Shown here: piece after piece, positions 16,101 through 24,642 of the stretch
Layout: each line of letters opens with the position of its first letter
Position numbering within the stretch: position 1 is the first letter of the stretch
Source of the DNA: Sphaerochaetaceae bacterium
GTDB taxonomy: Bacteria; Spirochaetota; Spirochaetia; Sphaerochaetales; Sphaerochaetaceae
Direction: 5' to 3'
DNA: 47,343 nucleotides
Assembly (NCBI GenBank): GCA_028700425.1
Contig: JAQVSP010000005.1
Span: 1-47,343 of the forward strand
The notes under the pieces: model-generated
The model's database searches: none
What the model was told of the DNA's origin: nothing
Seen by the model: only the letters and a program-made list of their open reading frames with translations
Position numbers and translations under genes: made by a program

Positions 16101-16418
16101 GCCTTCCAGATCCTTCACCTTGATGCCTTCTGCAATGAGTGCGGCAACTGCGCAAGCTTCTGCAACCATGAAGGCCGCCCATACAAGGACAAGCTGACGC
16201 TTTTCTCAAGGATGGATGACTTCCTGGATTCTGAGAACACCGGCTTTGTGCTTGATGAAGAGAACCGCATCCATGTGCGCTATGAGAACAAGACCTATGT
16301 AGGCGATTTCTGCAATGACAGCGTGGTCCTGGACAGTGAGGTTCCCGATGAGATCGTCAAGATGATAGAGATCGTGGTATCCGATTATCCATATCTGCTT
16401 GGAAGCGTGGAGGAATAG
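13188..16418 (+). CDS. ygfK: YgfK, putative selenate reductase/purine-degradation flavoprotein with an acidic His/Cys-rich insert
   Basis: The protein has 1076 residues. An N-terminal dihydroorotate-dehydrogenase-like barrel (to about 430) has GCSMPLGPAAGPHTQL and later LKPGGYGRLAQM. A GltD-like iron-sulphur segment follows (CQAACPIHQDIPDY near 461, CSICDHKCQDNC near 502), then FAD (VIGAGPAGLSAA near 555) and NAD(P) (VVCGGGNTAMDSA near 682) folds. Two ferredoxin-type clusters close it (CMDCSYYCCKCVEVC near 939, CNECGNCASFC near 982). This is the E. coli YgfK plan (1032 aa); the extra length equals an insert at about 857-901 of Asp/Glu runs with seven Cys and seven His. YgfK genes occur with Se-dependent molybdenum hydroxylases and have been implicated in anaerobic purine/uric-acid use; its exact reaction is unsettled. 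It heads an operon with ssnA and ygeY. Confidence 0.93.
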   Translation: MGDRMRPVPFLELLSRMFGEYKKDGSMFGYSENLWFADDRKLNARIFSQGCSMPLGPAAGPHTQLAQNIITSYLAGARFFELKTVQIMDSLEIEKPCIDARDEGYNVEWSTEYTLPKAFDEYLKAWIIVSFLDALTHKGEPDGDSFIFNMSVGYNLEGIKSPKMQTFIDSMMDASRSPLFETYIQDLSIMIRDGEMLEGTPWEKLGKKLEALPSRISSHICSQVTLSTMHGCPPTEIEAICSYMLKEKGIDTFVKLNPTLLGYDEVRSILDETGFGYVSLKRETFEKDLQYADAIQMLSRLLKLAGKQGRCFGVKLTNTLGSANDQGFLPGSEMYMSGRALLPISTTVASRLSSEFDGKLPISYSGGANYYTIGDLFEAGIKPITVATDMLKPGGYGRLAQMAGLLASRKASFRTTEVDVKAITDLALNARNAIYQQKAFRGTSKVSTGQKLDLFDCFEAPCQAACPIHQDIPDYVSFTSEGKYAEALSLIYMDNTLPGMTCSICDHKCQDNCARMDYEGCSVQIRAMKKKAFEKGRAEYMRHFEDLDEPSETKAAVIGAGPAGLSAASFLARAGFDVTILEKEDSAGGVVAHVIPSFRIKEEKYLKDIEFVLRQGVKIVYGVTLSQVSKLSLQKQGFKYLFYAIGCTRSNSLGIEGENVLGSLQFLQAYRKNPDSMNLGKNVVVCGGGNTAMDSARSAKRSFGVESVTVVYRRTADQMPAAREEYELALSEGIKFMFLANPKSFKGTDLELAVMELGDKDASGRPRPVDTGKTITIQADTLISAIGESSDASLLKALGLEADDKGRVELDESFMTKEENVYVIGDMAKGPATIVKAIASARAAVENAIDRELDSIASDDDDDDDECECSCGHDHHDHDCSCHDEECHCHDDEEEEEEEEVDIDAENRFFDQIRVKKANLRPVLDSKDPGFEENEGKRCMDCSYYCCKCVEVCPNRANVAIDVRELGIFDDAFQILHLDAFCNECGNCASFCNHEGRPYKDKLTLFSRMDDFLDSENTGFVLDEENRIHVRYENKTYVGDFCNDSVVLDSEVPDEIVKMIEIVVSDYPYLLGSVEE

Positions 16419-16421
16419 GGC

Positions 16422-17747
16422 ATGACAACAGTTTTCACCAATGCAACCGTTATTCAGACATCCTCTCCAGTTGACGTCATAAGAGGCGTTGATGTGGTTG
16501 TCGAGGGCTCCTTGATCAAGGCTGTCGGCAAGAATGCAGCATCTTCAGTGAAGGCTGACAAGGTAATAGACCTTAAGGGCAAGCTCCTTATGCCAGGCTT
16601 CGTATGCTCCCATCACCATTACTATAGCGGGCTGTCTAGGGGCATGCTCATCATCGCAGGCCCTCAGACTGACTTCATCCAGGTTCTCAAGGAATGGTGG
16701 TGGCGTCTTGACAGGGGCCTTGACGAGGAATCCTGCTACTACAGCTCGCTCATATGCTCCATTGATGCCATTGCAAGCGGAACCACTAGTGTGGTCGATC
16801 ATCATGCAAGCCCCTCCTTCATAGACGGGAGCCTTGATGTCATAGCCAAGGGCATGGAGGAGGTCGGGATCAGGGGCACCACCTGCTACGAGGTCACTGA
16901 CCGCAACTTCGGCTTGAAGGAAGTAAAGGCAGGAGTGGATGAGAACATCCGCTTTGCCAAGGCCTGCGATGCCAAGGGCGGCCTGGTCGGTGCCATGATA
17001 GGCGGCCATGCCCCCTTCACGATTCCCGATGAAGGGCTGGATATGATGTCAGAGGCCTGCAGGTCCACCGGCAAGGGCATGCACCTGCATGTAGCTGAGG
17101 ACAAGTACGATGCAGTCTACAGCCATCATTTCCATGGCAAGGACATAGTCGACCGCCTTGACGAGCACCATCTGCTCGGCGAGAAGACTCTTCTGGTCCA
17201 TGGGCTTCACCTCAACGAGCACGAGATAGAGCTTCTCAACGAGAGAGGCTGCTTCTTCGCTCACAACGCCCGAAGCAACATGAACAATCATGTGGGCTAC
17301 TGCAGAGGCCTGCGAGAGGTCAAGAAGCTGGTTCTTGGAACCGATGGCTGCGGGGGCAACATGCTTGAGGAGATCAAGCTTGCCTTCTTCAAGCACAAGG
17401 ATGAAGGCCTTCCTTGGTGGCCGGCAGACTTCGTTTCTGCCCTTAGCCGCGGCAACGAGCTTCTGCAGTTCAGCTTTCCAGGAACAAGGCTTGGAAGAGT
17501 GGAGCCAGGATACAAGGCTGACCTGGTTGTCATGGACTACCGCAGCCCAACCCCGCTGGCCAGGGAGAACCTTTGCTCCCATATCGTATGGGGCATGAGC
17601 AGCAACGCGGTTGAGTCAGTCATGGTGGACGGCAGGCTTGTCATGGAGTCCCGCAGCTTTCCAGGCCTTGATGTCAATGCAATATACGCCAAGGCAAGCG
17701 AGGTAGCCAAGGCGCTTTGGAAGAAAGTCGATAGGATAGCCCCATAG
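16422..17747 (+). CDS. ssnA: SsnA-type aminohydrolase (amidohydrolase superfamily)
   Basis: The protein has 441 residues and is cytoplasmic. It is a metal-dependent amidohydrolase with the HxH-type motif CSHHHYYSGL near residue 63, HLHVAEDKYDAV (third His), LVHGLHL (fourth His) and GTDGCGGNM (catalytic Asp), plus the family C-terminal GYKADLVVMDY. Full-length similarity and synteny with ygfK identify SsnA rather than guanine deaminase or AtzA-type enzymes. In the bacterial purine-degradation model it hydrolyses a ring or imine intermediate downstream of the molybdenum hydroxylases; the exact substrate is not proven. It starts three bases after the ygfK stop, inside a GGAGGAATAGG ribosome-binding region. 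Confidence 0.92.
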   Translation: MTTVFTNATVIQTSSPVDVIRGVDVVVEGSLIKAVGKNAASSVKADKVIDLKGKLLMPGFVCSHHHYYSGLSRGMLIIAGPQTDFIQVLKEWWWRLDRGLDEESCYYSSLICSIDAIASGTTSVVDHHASPSFIDGSLDVIAKGMEEVGIRGTTCYEVTDRNFGLKEVKAGVDENIRFAKACDAKGGLVGAMIGGHAPFTIPDEGLDMMSEACRSTGKGMHLHVAEDKYDAVYSHHFHGKDIVDRLDEHHLLGEKTLLVHGLHLNEHEIELLNERGCFFAHNARSNMNNHVGYCRGLREVKKLVLGTDGCGGNMLEEIKLAFFKHKDEGLPWWPADFVSALSRGNELLQFSFPGTRLGRVEPGYKADLVVMDYRSPTPLARENLCSHIVWGMSSNAVESVMVDGRLVMESRSFPGLDVNAIYAKASEVAKALWKKVDRIAP

Positions 17748-17762
17748 GGCAAGGAGTTAGAA

Positions 17763-18971
17763 ATGGACATTTACAAGAGGATTCTTGCCAAGGCGGCAGA
17801 ATACAGGGATTACACAGCTCAGAATCTTTCCAAGCTGGTGAAGACAAGAAGCTATTCATCATGCGAGGAGGATGTGTGCAAGCTCATCGTCAGCCTTTGC
17901 AAGGAAGCTGGCTTCGATGAAGTTCGCATCGACGGGCTGGGAAGCGTGATAGCCCGAATCGGACATGGGTCTCGCTCCATTGCATTCGATGCTCATATCG
18001 ACACAGTCGAGGTCGGCAACATGAAGAACTGGAAGTTCGACCCCTTCTGCGGAGATGTCAAGGACGGCCTTGTCTATGGGCGCGGAACAAGCGACCAGAA
18101 GGGCGGAGCTGCATCAATGATAACCTGCGGACGCATCCTCAAGGACCTTGGCTATGATAGGGACTACACAGTCTACTTCACCTTCACCGTCATGGAGGAG
18201 GACTGCGATGGAATGTGCTGGAAGTACCTGATAGAGGAAGAAGGCTTCAAGCCTGATCTCGTCGTATCCACTGAGCCGACCAGCTGCAGGCTTTATCGCG
18301 GACATCGCGGACGCATGGAGATTCGCATAATACTTCGTGGCGTCAGCTGTCATGGAAGCGCTCCGGAGCGCGGAGTCAGCGCAGCCTACAAGGCCGCTCG
18401 CGCAGCCCTAGCCATCGAGAAGCTCAACAGCGAGCTTCAGCCGGATGAGGAGCATTTCCTTGGAAAGGGAACAATCACCGTCAGCCAGATGGATGTAAAG
18501 GGACCTTCCCAGTGTGCAGTAGCCGACTATGCAATGATATATTGCGACAGGCGCCTTACCTGGGGCGAGGATGCCGAGCTTGCCATAGCTCAGGTCCGCA
18601 AGGCCGTGAGCGAGGCTACAGGCGACTGCCCAGACTCATTCATTGTCGAGATGCCGAACTACGAGAAGGTGGGCTGGACCAAGAAGGACTACCATCAGGA
18701 GCTCTACTTCCCAACCTGGAAGCTTGACAAGGACCATATGCTTGTCAAGGCTGGCGTGAAGGCTTATGAGGAGCTCTACAAGAAGGCTCCTGTCGTGGAC
18801 AAGTGGACCTTCTCCACGAACCTTGTAGCCACCACCGGTCGCCATAAGATTCCAGCCATTGGATTTGGACCTGGCGATGAGGCTCAGGCGCATGCCCCTA
18901 ACGAGATCACAAGGGTCGACGACCTGGAGATCTGCAGCGCCTTCTATGCTGCATTGGCATACGAGATCTAG
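17763..18971 (+). CDS. ygeY: YgeY-type M20 metallohydrolase
   Basis: The protein has 402 residues and belongs to the M20 deacylase/peptidase family: FDAHIDTVEVG (first zinc His and base Asp), YGRGTSDQKGG (bridging Asp), VMEEDCDG (catalytic Glu-Glu pair), a lid domain starting around residue 185 with RGVSCHGSAPERG, and a C-terminal FGPGDEAQAHAPNE with the last zinc His. E. coli YgeY, once called a Se-metabolism hydrolase, is part of the same neighbourhood and is proposed to cleave an N-carbamoyl or ureido intermediate of purine breakdown. An AAGGAG site precedes the ATG. It is the last gene before the hairpin at 18981. Confidence 0.92.
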   Translation: MDIYKRILAKAAEYRDYTAQNLSKLVKTRSYSSCEEDVCKLIVSLCKEAGFDEVRIDGLGSVIARIGHGSRSIAFDAHIDTVEVGNMKNWKFDPFCGDVKDGLVYGRGTSDQKGGAASMITCGRILKDLGYDRDYTVYFTFTVMEEDCDGMCWKYLIEEEGFKPDLVVSTEPTSCRLYRGHRGRMEIRIILRGVSCHGSAPERGVSAAYKAARAALAIEKLNSELQPDEEHFLGKGTITVSQMDVKGPSQCAVADYAMIYCDRRLTWGEDAELAIAQVRKAVSEATGDCPDSFIVEMPNYEKVGWTKKDYHQELYFPTWKLDKDHMLVKAGVKAYEELYKKAPVVDKWTFSTNLVATTGRHKIPAIGFGPGDEAQAHAPNEITRVDDLEICSAFYAALAYEI

Positions 18972-18980
18972 AATTTAACG

Positions 18981-19004
18981 GAAGGGGCCCGAAAGGGTCC
19001 CTTC
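18981..19004. terminator. GAAA-capped hairpin between ygeY and the xdh operon
   Basis: Ten-base arms GAAGGGGCCC and GGGTCCCTTC (one G-U pair) close on a GAAA tetraloop. There is no U tract on the plus strand, so it may be a leaky terminator or an mRNA-end stabiliser that sets the ratio of the ygfK and xdh segments, rather than a full stop. Confidence 0.5.
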
Positions 19005-19054
19005 TAGGGTTTGCCATTAATTGGTTTTGACAATAATGGCTAAGAGGAGGACAG

Positions 19055-21199
19055 ATGGACATCAAGGATCCTATCAAGAGAATGGATGCCTTGGCCAAGG
19101 CCAGGGGAGAGACGAAGTATCTCAGCGATTATCGTTTTGAAGGCGCTCTGTATTCCAGGATGCTGCGCTCATCGATACCCAGAGGCCGAATAGTCGATAT
19201 CAAGCTGCCAGCCCTGCCCGAGGGCTACCGGCTCATAACCTACAAGGACATCCCAGGCAAGAACGCCCTGCAAATGATCACTGCAGACTGGCCGTGCTTT
19301 GCAGAGACTGATGTAAAGTTCGTCGGCGAGACCATAGGGCTGCTTGTAGGCCCGGATCGCGAGCTGCTGCAGAAGCTGTTCGACCAGATCGAGGTTGAGT
19401 ATGAGGCCCAGGAGCCTGCAATAACAATCGCAGAAGGCCTTGCCTGCAAGGGCGGAGCCTTCCTCAATGGCAACAACGTCCATTGCAGCCTGTCGCTGCA
19501 GAAAGGCGAGGACATAGAGGCTGTTTTCAGCAGGGCCTATAGGATAGTCGAGCAGGAGATCACCACAGGCTTTCAGGAGCATGTCTATCTTGAGACCAAC
19601 GCAGCAGTGTGCACCAAGGAGGATGGACGCTTTGTCATCTATGCCTCTGCCCAGTGCCCCTTCTACATCCGCAAGTCCGTCTGCGGGCTTCTTGGCCTGA
19701 AGCCAGATGACATTATTGTCCGCCAGACAGCTACAGGCGGGGCCTTTGGGGGCAAGGAGCACTTTCCTGATGTGCTTTGCGGCCCGCTTCTTGTTGCCTG
19801 CTATGTCACTGGAAAGCCAGTGAGGCTGGTATTCGGACGCGAGGAGGACATTGCCAACAGCGTAAAGCGCCATCCTTCAAGAGTTCGCTTCAAGACTGCC
19901 CTGGACAAGGATGGAAACATTCTCGGAATGGACAGCGAGGTGGTCTACAATGTCGGAGCCTACCTGGCCAGCTCCTTTGTCGTGCTTCAGAGAGGCTGCT
20001 TCCATGTCACAGGCTGCTATAGCTTCCCAAGCGAGAGGACCAAGGGCATCGGGGTGGCGACCAACACCTATCCATCATGCGCATTCAGGGGCTTTGGAGC
20101 TCCTCAGACCCTGTTTGCCATAGAGACTCATATGAATTACCTGGCAAGCCTGCTTGGAAAGGATCCTCTTGAGTTCAAGAGGAGGTACCTGATCAAGAAG
20201 GGCGAGCTGACCATAACAAGCGGGCCGATCATAGAGGATGTAAAGCTTGTCCAGATGCTTGAGCAGGTGCTCAAGGCCTCTGGCTATGCTGAAAAATCCA
20301 AGGCCTATGCAATAGGAAGCGGAAAGGGCATTGGACTAGCCTTCTACAATCATGGAGGCGCCTTCACCGGAAACGGGGAATCGGCTATCATCAAGGCCCA
20401 TGTGAAGCTTGTAAAGCATCTAGGCGGACCTGTGGAGATTCTCTGCGGCCAGACTGAGATGGGACAGGGCTTCCAGACTGCCTTGCGAAAGATCGCAGCC
20501 CAGGTGCTTGAGATTCCGCCAGAGACAGTCATCTATGACAACCCAGACACCTCAAGAGTGCCGGACAGCGGCCCAACAGCGGCTTCAAGAAGCACCATGG
20601 TTGTGGGGAACCTTGTCTACAAGGCTGCCCTGGACATGAAGAGGCGCATCGATGCAGGCGAGGATGGCTTTGAGGTTGAGACCGTGTATGAGCATCCAGA
20701 AGGATACCCATGGGATCAGTCGACCTTCCAGGGCGTAGCCTATCTTGGCTATGGCTGGGGCGTATGCGCTGTGGAGGTCGAGATCGACAAGCGCACAGCC
20801 GAGCCGGTTGTCAAGGGAATCTGGACAAGCCATGACGTTGGCCATCCAATAGATGAGCTCATCTGCCATGGCCAGGTCAATGGCGGCGTGGTTCAGGGCA
20901 TAGGCTGGGCTTCAACCGAGCTTCTGCAGAACATCGGAGGCCACTTCAAGCAGACAAGCCTTTCTGACTACATCATCCCAACATCGATGGATACGCCAAC
21001 GATGAGCGTAGAGTATGTTGACAATCCATATCCATGGGGACCCTTTGGAGCCAAGGGCATGGGAGAGCTGACCTTCAATGGAAGCGCAGCTGCCTACGTA
21101 GATGCTGTGTCTAGAGCCATCGGAAAGACCATAAATGCCATCCCAATCCCTTCTGAGGTCATCATGGACTATATGCTCGACAAGGAGGCATCAAGATGA
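19055..21199 (+). CDS. xdhA: Xanthine dehydrogenase-family molybdopterin-binding subunit
   Basis: The protein has 714 residues (E. coli XdhA 752). Molybdenum-hydroxylase marks are VGETIGLLV near the N terminus, GGAFGGKEHFPD for cofactor binding, the conserved Arg in CAFRGFGAPQ that positions the purine, GQTEMGQGFQTALRKIAAQ, and the base-supplying Glu in GPFGAKGMGE. It hydroxylates purines such as hypoxanthine/xanthine, passing electrons to the 2Fe-2S and FAD subunits encoded next. GAGGAGG precedes the ATG. Six genes from here to 27518 overlap stop-to-start, so they are one translationally coupled operon. The substrate is predicted from family and neighbours only. Confidence 0.92.
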   Translation: MDIKDPIKRMDALAKARGETKYLSDYRFEGALYSRMLRSSIPRGRIVDIKLPALPEGYRLITYKDIPGKNALQMITADWPCFAETDVKFVGETIGLLVGPDRELLQKLFDQIEVEYEAQEPAITIAEGLACKGGAFLNGNNVHCSLSLQKGEDIEAVFSRAYRIVEQEITTGFQEHVYLETNAAVCTKEDGRFVIYASAQCPFYIRKSVCGLLGLKPDDIIVRQTATGGAFGGKEHFPDVLCGPLLVACYVTGKPVRLVFGREEDIANSVKRHPSRVRFKTALDKDGNILGMDSEVVYNVGAYLASSFVVLQRGCFHVTGCYSFPSERTKGIGVATNTYPSCAFRGFGAPQTLFAIETHMNYLASLLGKDPLEFKRRYLIKKGELTITSGPIIEDVKLVQMLEQVLKASGYAEKSKAYAIGSGKGIGLAFYNHGGAFTGNGESAIIKAHVKLVKHLGGPVEILCGQTEMGQGFQTALRKIAAQVLEIPPETVIYDNPDTSRVPDSGPTAASRSTMVVGNLVYKAALDMKRRIDAGEDGFEVETVYEHPEGYPWDQSTFQGVAYLGYGWGVCAVEVEIDKRTAEPVVKGIWTSHDVGHPIDELICHGQVNGGVVQGIGWASTELLQNIGGHFKQTSLSDYIIPTSMDTPTMSVEYVDNPYPWGPFGAKGMGELTFNGSAAAYVDAVSRAIGKTINAIPIPSEVIMDYMLDKEASR

Positions 21200-21657
21200 A
21201 GATTGATTTCAATCTCAACGGAGTGCAGGTGAGCGTGGACAAGGATCCTCTTAGCCGCTTGATAGATGTGCTTCGAGAGGATTTCGGACTCACAGGCACA
21301 AAGGAAGGCTGCTCTGAAGGAGAGTGCGGAGCCTGCTCCGTCCTTCTTGATGGCAAGCTGGTCACAAGCTGCCTGGTTCCACTGGGAAGCGCAATAGGAT
21401 CCAGGGTTGACACCATCGAGGGCATACGCGATACCAAGCTCGGAAGCATAATAATCGAATCGTTTGCCAATGGAGGCGCGGTGCAGTGCGGCTTCTGCAT
21501 CCCAGGCATGGTGATAAGCGCCTACTGCCTTCTTTCCAGCAACCCCCATCCCACCGAGGATGAGGTCAGGCTTGCCATCAGCGGAAATCTCTGCAGATGC
21601 ACAGGCTATGACCTGATAGTGTCCAGCATCCTGGATGCTTCAAGGAGGCTCGCATGA
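21196..21657 (+). CDS. xdhC: Xanthine dehydrogenase 2Fe-2S subunit
   Basis: The protein has 153 residues and two [2Fe-2S] modules. A plant-ferredoxin-like loop holds CSEGECGACSVLLDGKLVTSC, and a helical module has QCGFCIPGM and LCRCTGY. All eight cluster cysteines are present. It relays electrons from the molybdenum site to FAD. The ATG overlaps the stop of the molybdopterin subunit by four bases and its stop overlaps the FAD subunit by four. Confidence 0.96.
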   Translation: MKIDFNLNGVQVSVDKDPLSRLIDVLREDFGLTGTKEGCSEGECGACSVLLDGKLVTSCLVPLGSAIGSRVDTIEGIRDTKLGSIIIESFANGGAVQCGFCIPGMVISAYCLLSSNPHPTEDEVRLAISGNLCRCTGYDLIVSSILDASRRLA

Positions 21658-22520
21658 ACTATGTAGCATTTTCGCTCAAGCAAGCCCTTGAGATACGCAA
21701 GGCCACAAAGGCGCGGGTCATGGCAGGTGGAACAGACCTGATGGTAAGCGCCCAGAGGGGCGAGGGCATGATGCCCCGATTTGAGGGCGACATGCTTCTT
21801 ATAAGCCATGTCGATGAGCTTCGTCACATCGGCTTCAACGCTTCTGGAGAGCTGGAGATAGGCGCCCTCTGCACAAGCGCCCAGATAGCAGGCGACTCTC
21901 GTGTCCCATGGGCCCTGAGAGCTGCTGCATCGCGCATGGGAGCGGTTGCGCTTCGAAACTGCGCAACCATTGGCGGCAACATAGCCAATGCATCCCCCAA
22001 GGGAGACCTTCCAGGCCCGCTCTACGCCCTGGATGCAAGAGTCAGGCTGCTAAGTGTTGATGGAGCGGAGGAGATGCTTGTATCAGACTTCATCCTTGGA
22101 CTCAAGAAGACCAAGCTGAAGGATGACCAGATAATAGGTGCAATCATAATTCCAAAGATGGATGAGTGGTTCGACTACATCTTCTGGCACAAGATCGGCA
22201 CAAGAAGAGCCAATGCCATAAGCAAGCTCACTGTGACCATGGCCATCAAGCTTGACCAGCAGCGCAAGATTGTAGAGGACTTCAGGCTAAGCGCCACCGC
22301 CTGCGGAGCCAAGACCAACAGAAGCCGCGAGGTGGAGAGCCTGGTGATCGGAAAGAAAGTGCAGGAGCTTGAGGACCTTGTCGCCCCTGTTCAGGAAGCC
22401 TTTGACAAGGTCATAAGCCCAAGGGCCATGCCAGTGTTCCGTCGAACAGCGACCAAGAACATGATAGCCGACTTCTTTAGTCGAGTGGCAAGGCTGCCAG
22501 AAGAGAGGAACATGGAATGA
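21654..22520 (+). CDS. xdhB: Xanthine dehydrogenase FAD-binding subunit
   Basis: The protein has 288 residues and is of the CO-dehydrogenase flavoprotein/XdhB type: the VMAGGTDLMVSAQRGE pyrophosphate loop near residue 22, and the second FAD motif RNCATIGGNIANASPKGD near 105. A C-terminal domain closes over the flavin. It takes electrons from the 2Fe-2S subunit and reduces NAD+ or another acceptor. Its stop overlaps the deaminase start (ATGA). Confidence 0.95.
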   Translation: MNYVAFSLKQALEIRKATKARVMAGGTDLMVSAQRGEGMMPRFEGDMLLISHVDELRHIGFNASGELEIGALCTSAQIAGDSRVPWALRAAASRMGAVALRNCATIGGNIANASPKGDLPGPLYALDARVRLLSVDGAEEMLVSDFILGLKKTKLKDDQIIGAIIIPKMDEWFDYIFWHKIGTRRANAISKLTVTMAIKLDQQRKIVEDFRLSATACGAKTNRSREVESLVIGKKVQELEDLVAPVQEAFDKVISPRAMPVFRRTATKNMIADFFSRVARLPEERNME

Positions 22521-23875
22521 CAGTGCTTTTCAAGAATATCTATTGCCTTATGACAGAGCCGGGGGTCACCAAGACTGGAGTCGACCTTCTTGCCAAGGAT
22601 GGCAAGGTTGCCTTCATAGGCTCCTATGAAGGCCAGGCTGACAGGGTCATCGACTGCTCAAAGCTGGTAGTCATACCCGGTCTTGTAAACACCCACCATC
22701 ACTTCTATCAGACTCTAACCAGAAACCTTCCAGCGGTACAGGACGCCAAGCTCTTTGACTGGCTTGTCTACCTGTATGAGATATGGAAGAACATAGACCC
22801 AGAGAGCGTCTACTGGTCCAGCATGCTGGCTATGGGAGAGCTTCTCAAGACGGGATGCACCTTGACCACCGACCATCACTACCTCTATCCAAGAGGCTTC
22901 TCAGCAGATCTCATGGGCCTGCAGTTCAAGGCAGCTGACGAGCTGGGAATGAGATTCTCGCCCACAAGGGGATCGATGACCTTGTCCAGAAAGGATGGAG
23001 GCCTTCCTCCAGACAGCGTAGTGCAGAGCGAGGAGGAGGTGCTTGAGGACTCTGAGAGATGCATTCAGGCCTACCACGATGGATCAGACTTCTCGATGCA
23101 TAAGATAGTCCTGGCTCCTTGCTCGCCTTTCAGCGTGACCAAGTCCACCATGCTCAAGAGCGCGCGGCTTGCAAGAAGGTACGGCGTGAAGCTTCATACC
23201 CACCTTTGCGAGACCATCGACGAGGAGGACCAGTGCCTTGCCATGTATGGAGTAAGGCCGGTTCAGCTCATGGAGGACTGCGAGTTCATAGGCGAGGATG
23301 TGTTCTACGCCCATGGCATATGGTTCAACGACCAGGAGCTGGACATACTGGCTAGGAACAAGGCTACCATAGCTCATTGCCCAGCAAGCAATATGCGCCT
23401 TGGCAGCGGGATCTGCCGCGTCAAGGAGGCTCTTGAAAGAGGCATCAATGTAAGCCTTGCAGTGGATGGATCTGCATCCAATGATTCCTCTGACATGCTT
23501 GGGGAGCTGAGGCTGGCCCTGCTCCTGCAGAGAGTCAAGCATGGCTCGGGAGCGCTCAAGGCAAAGGATGTTCTTGCAATGGGCACTGTCAATGGAGCCC
23601 GAGCCCTGGGCTATAGCAAGGTAGGGATGCTGAAGGAGGGCTGGGCTGCAGACCTGGCTGCCTTTGATGTTTCCAAGCTTGCCTACAGCGGCTCGCAGTC
23701 AGATCCTCTAGCCGCAATTCTCTTCTGCGGATATGATCATCAGAGCAGATATACAATGGTAAACGGCCGCTTGGTCGTTGACGAAGGAAGGCTGGTCGGA
23801 ATCGATGAGGACTTGCTGGCAAGGCGAGCCAATGAACAGGCCGAAAGGCTATATAGAAAAGGGGGAATCCTTTGA
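22517..23875 (+). CDS. Purine deaminase of the amidohydrolase superfamily (8-oxoguanine/guanine deaminase-like)
   Basis: The protein has 452 residues. Metal ligands are visible in NTHHHFYQTLTRN, KLHTHLCETIDEE and FYAHGIWF, with the catalytic Asp in AVDGSASNDSSDM. The LYEIWKNIDPESVYWS segment and overall length match enzymes annotated as 8-oxoguanine deaminase in anaerobes and in Pseudomonas. Its place inside the xanthine dehydrogenase operon suggests that it feeds a deaminated purine (xanthine or urate) to the molybdenum enzymes. Guanine deaminase or a related aminohydrolase activity is an alternative; the sequence does not separate them. It is distinct from the SsnA encoded in the previous operon. 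Confidence 0.83.
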   Translation: MTVLFKNIYCLMTEPGVTKTGVDLLAKDGKVAFIGSYEGQADRVIDCSKLVVIPGLVNTHHHFYQTLTRNLPAVQDAKLFDWLVYLYEIWKNIDPESVYWSSMLAMGELLKTGCTLTTDHHYLYPRGFSADLMGLQFKAADELGMRFSPTRGSMTLSRKDGGLPPDSVVQSEEEVLEDSERCIQAYHDGSDFSMHKIVLAPCSPFSVTKSTMLKSARLARRYGVKLHTHLCETIDEEDQCLAMYGVRPVQLMEDCEFIGEDVFYAHGIWFNDQELDILARNKATIAHCPASNMRLGSGICRVKEALERGINVSLAVDGSASNDSSDMLGELRLALLLQRVKHGSGALKAKDVLAMGTVNGARALGYSKVGMLKEGWAADLAAFDVSKLAYSGSQSDPLAAILFCGYDHQSRYTMVNGRLVVDEGRLVGIDEDLLARRANEQAERLYRKGGIL

Positions 23876-24642
23876 TACAGAAGCTGACAATAGCACAAAG
23901 CATAGCGCAAGCCGTGAACTGGAAGGCTCACTGCGCTGATTGCATCTACCTTTCAGGCGGGACTGAGGTCAACAGGCTTGGATCTGAAGACCATCAGGAA
24001 GGCATTTCCATCGGAAGGCTGAACATGGATGAGATCAGGATGGAAGGCTCAATGCTTGCCATCGGAGCGACAGTGACCTTCACAGAGGCCCTTGAGAGCG
24101 ACCTGGTTCCTATGGGATTGAAGCAAGCCTTGAGGCACATGGATTCCATGACAAAGCGCAACATGGCGACAATCGGAGGCAACATAGCCGCCAAGCGGGA
24201 TGATTCCTACATCATCCCAGCCCTGGTAGCCATGGATGCCAAGCTCAGCGTGATGGACCTTGACAGGTCGCAAAGCCAGATGAGCCTCTGGGATTACGTC
24301 TCAGATCCGTACAGCTCCAGGCTCCTGATCATAGACATCCTCCTTGATCCAAAGGCAAGGATAGCCAGCAGGCGCATAAGCCGTACAGCCCAGAGCCATG
24401 CAAGCATAACGATGAGCATCAGCCTTGATCCGGCACTTGCGTGTGCAGCCATAAAGGGCACAGGCATCGTCCGTCTTGAAGGTGTGGAGAAGGCCATCGC
24501 AAAGGGCCTTGGGGGCAAGGACCTTGAGAGAATCGGATCGGAGGAGCCATGCCAGGTTGTTGACGACATCCACGCAAGCGCAGCTTACAAGAGGTATCTG
24601 CTGGGAATACTGGCAGCCGACCTTGCAGGAGGACTTAGATGA
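23872..24642 (+). CDS. ygfM: YgfM-type FAD-binding subunit of a molybdenum hydroxylase
   Basis: The protein has 256 residues (E. coli YgfM 259). The start is TTG overlapping the deaminase stop (TTGA), with a GGGGG ribosome-binding site seven bases before; no ATG fits. FAD contacts are YLSGGTEVNRLG near residue 24 and MTKRNMATIGGNIAAKRDDS near 95. It is the flavin partner of the XdhD-type protein encoded next, so this operon specifies a second, complete hydroxylase distinct from XdhABC. Confidence 0.88.
   Translation: MIQKLTIAQSIAQAVNWKAHCADCIYLSGGTEVNRLGSEDHQEGISIGRLNMDEIRMEGSMLAIGATVTFTEALESDLVPMGLKQALRHMDSMTKRNMATIGGNIAAKRDDSYIIPALVAMDAKLSVMDLDRSQSQMSLWDYVSDPYSSRLLIIDILLDPKARIASRRISRTAQSHASITMSISLDPALACAAIKGTGIVRLEGVEKAIAKGLGGKDLERIGSEEPCQVVDDIHASAAYKRYLLGILAADLAGGLR

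Noticed and set aside
15759-16169. Hydrophobic 136-codon minus-strand frame with Val/Ile runs
   Set aside because: It is the complement of the Asp/His/Glu codon repeats in ygfK; the apparent membrane helices come from that composition.
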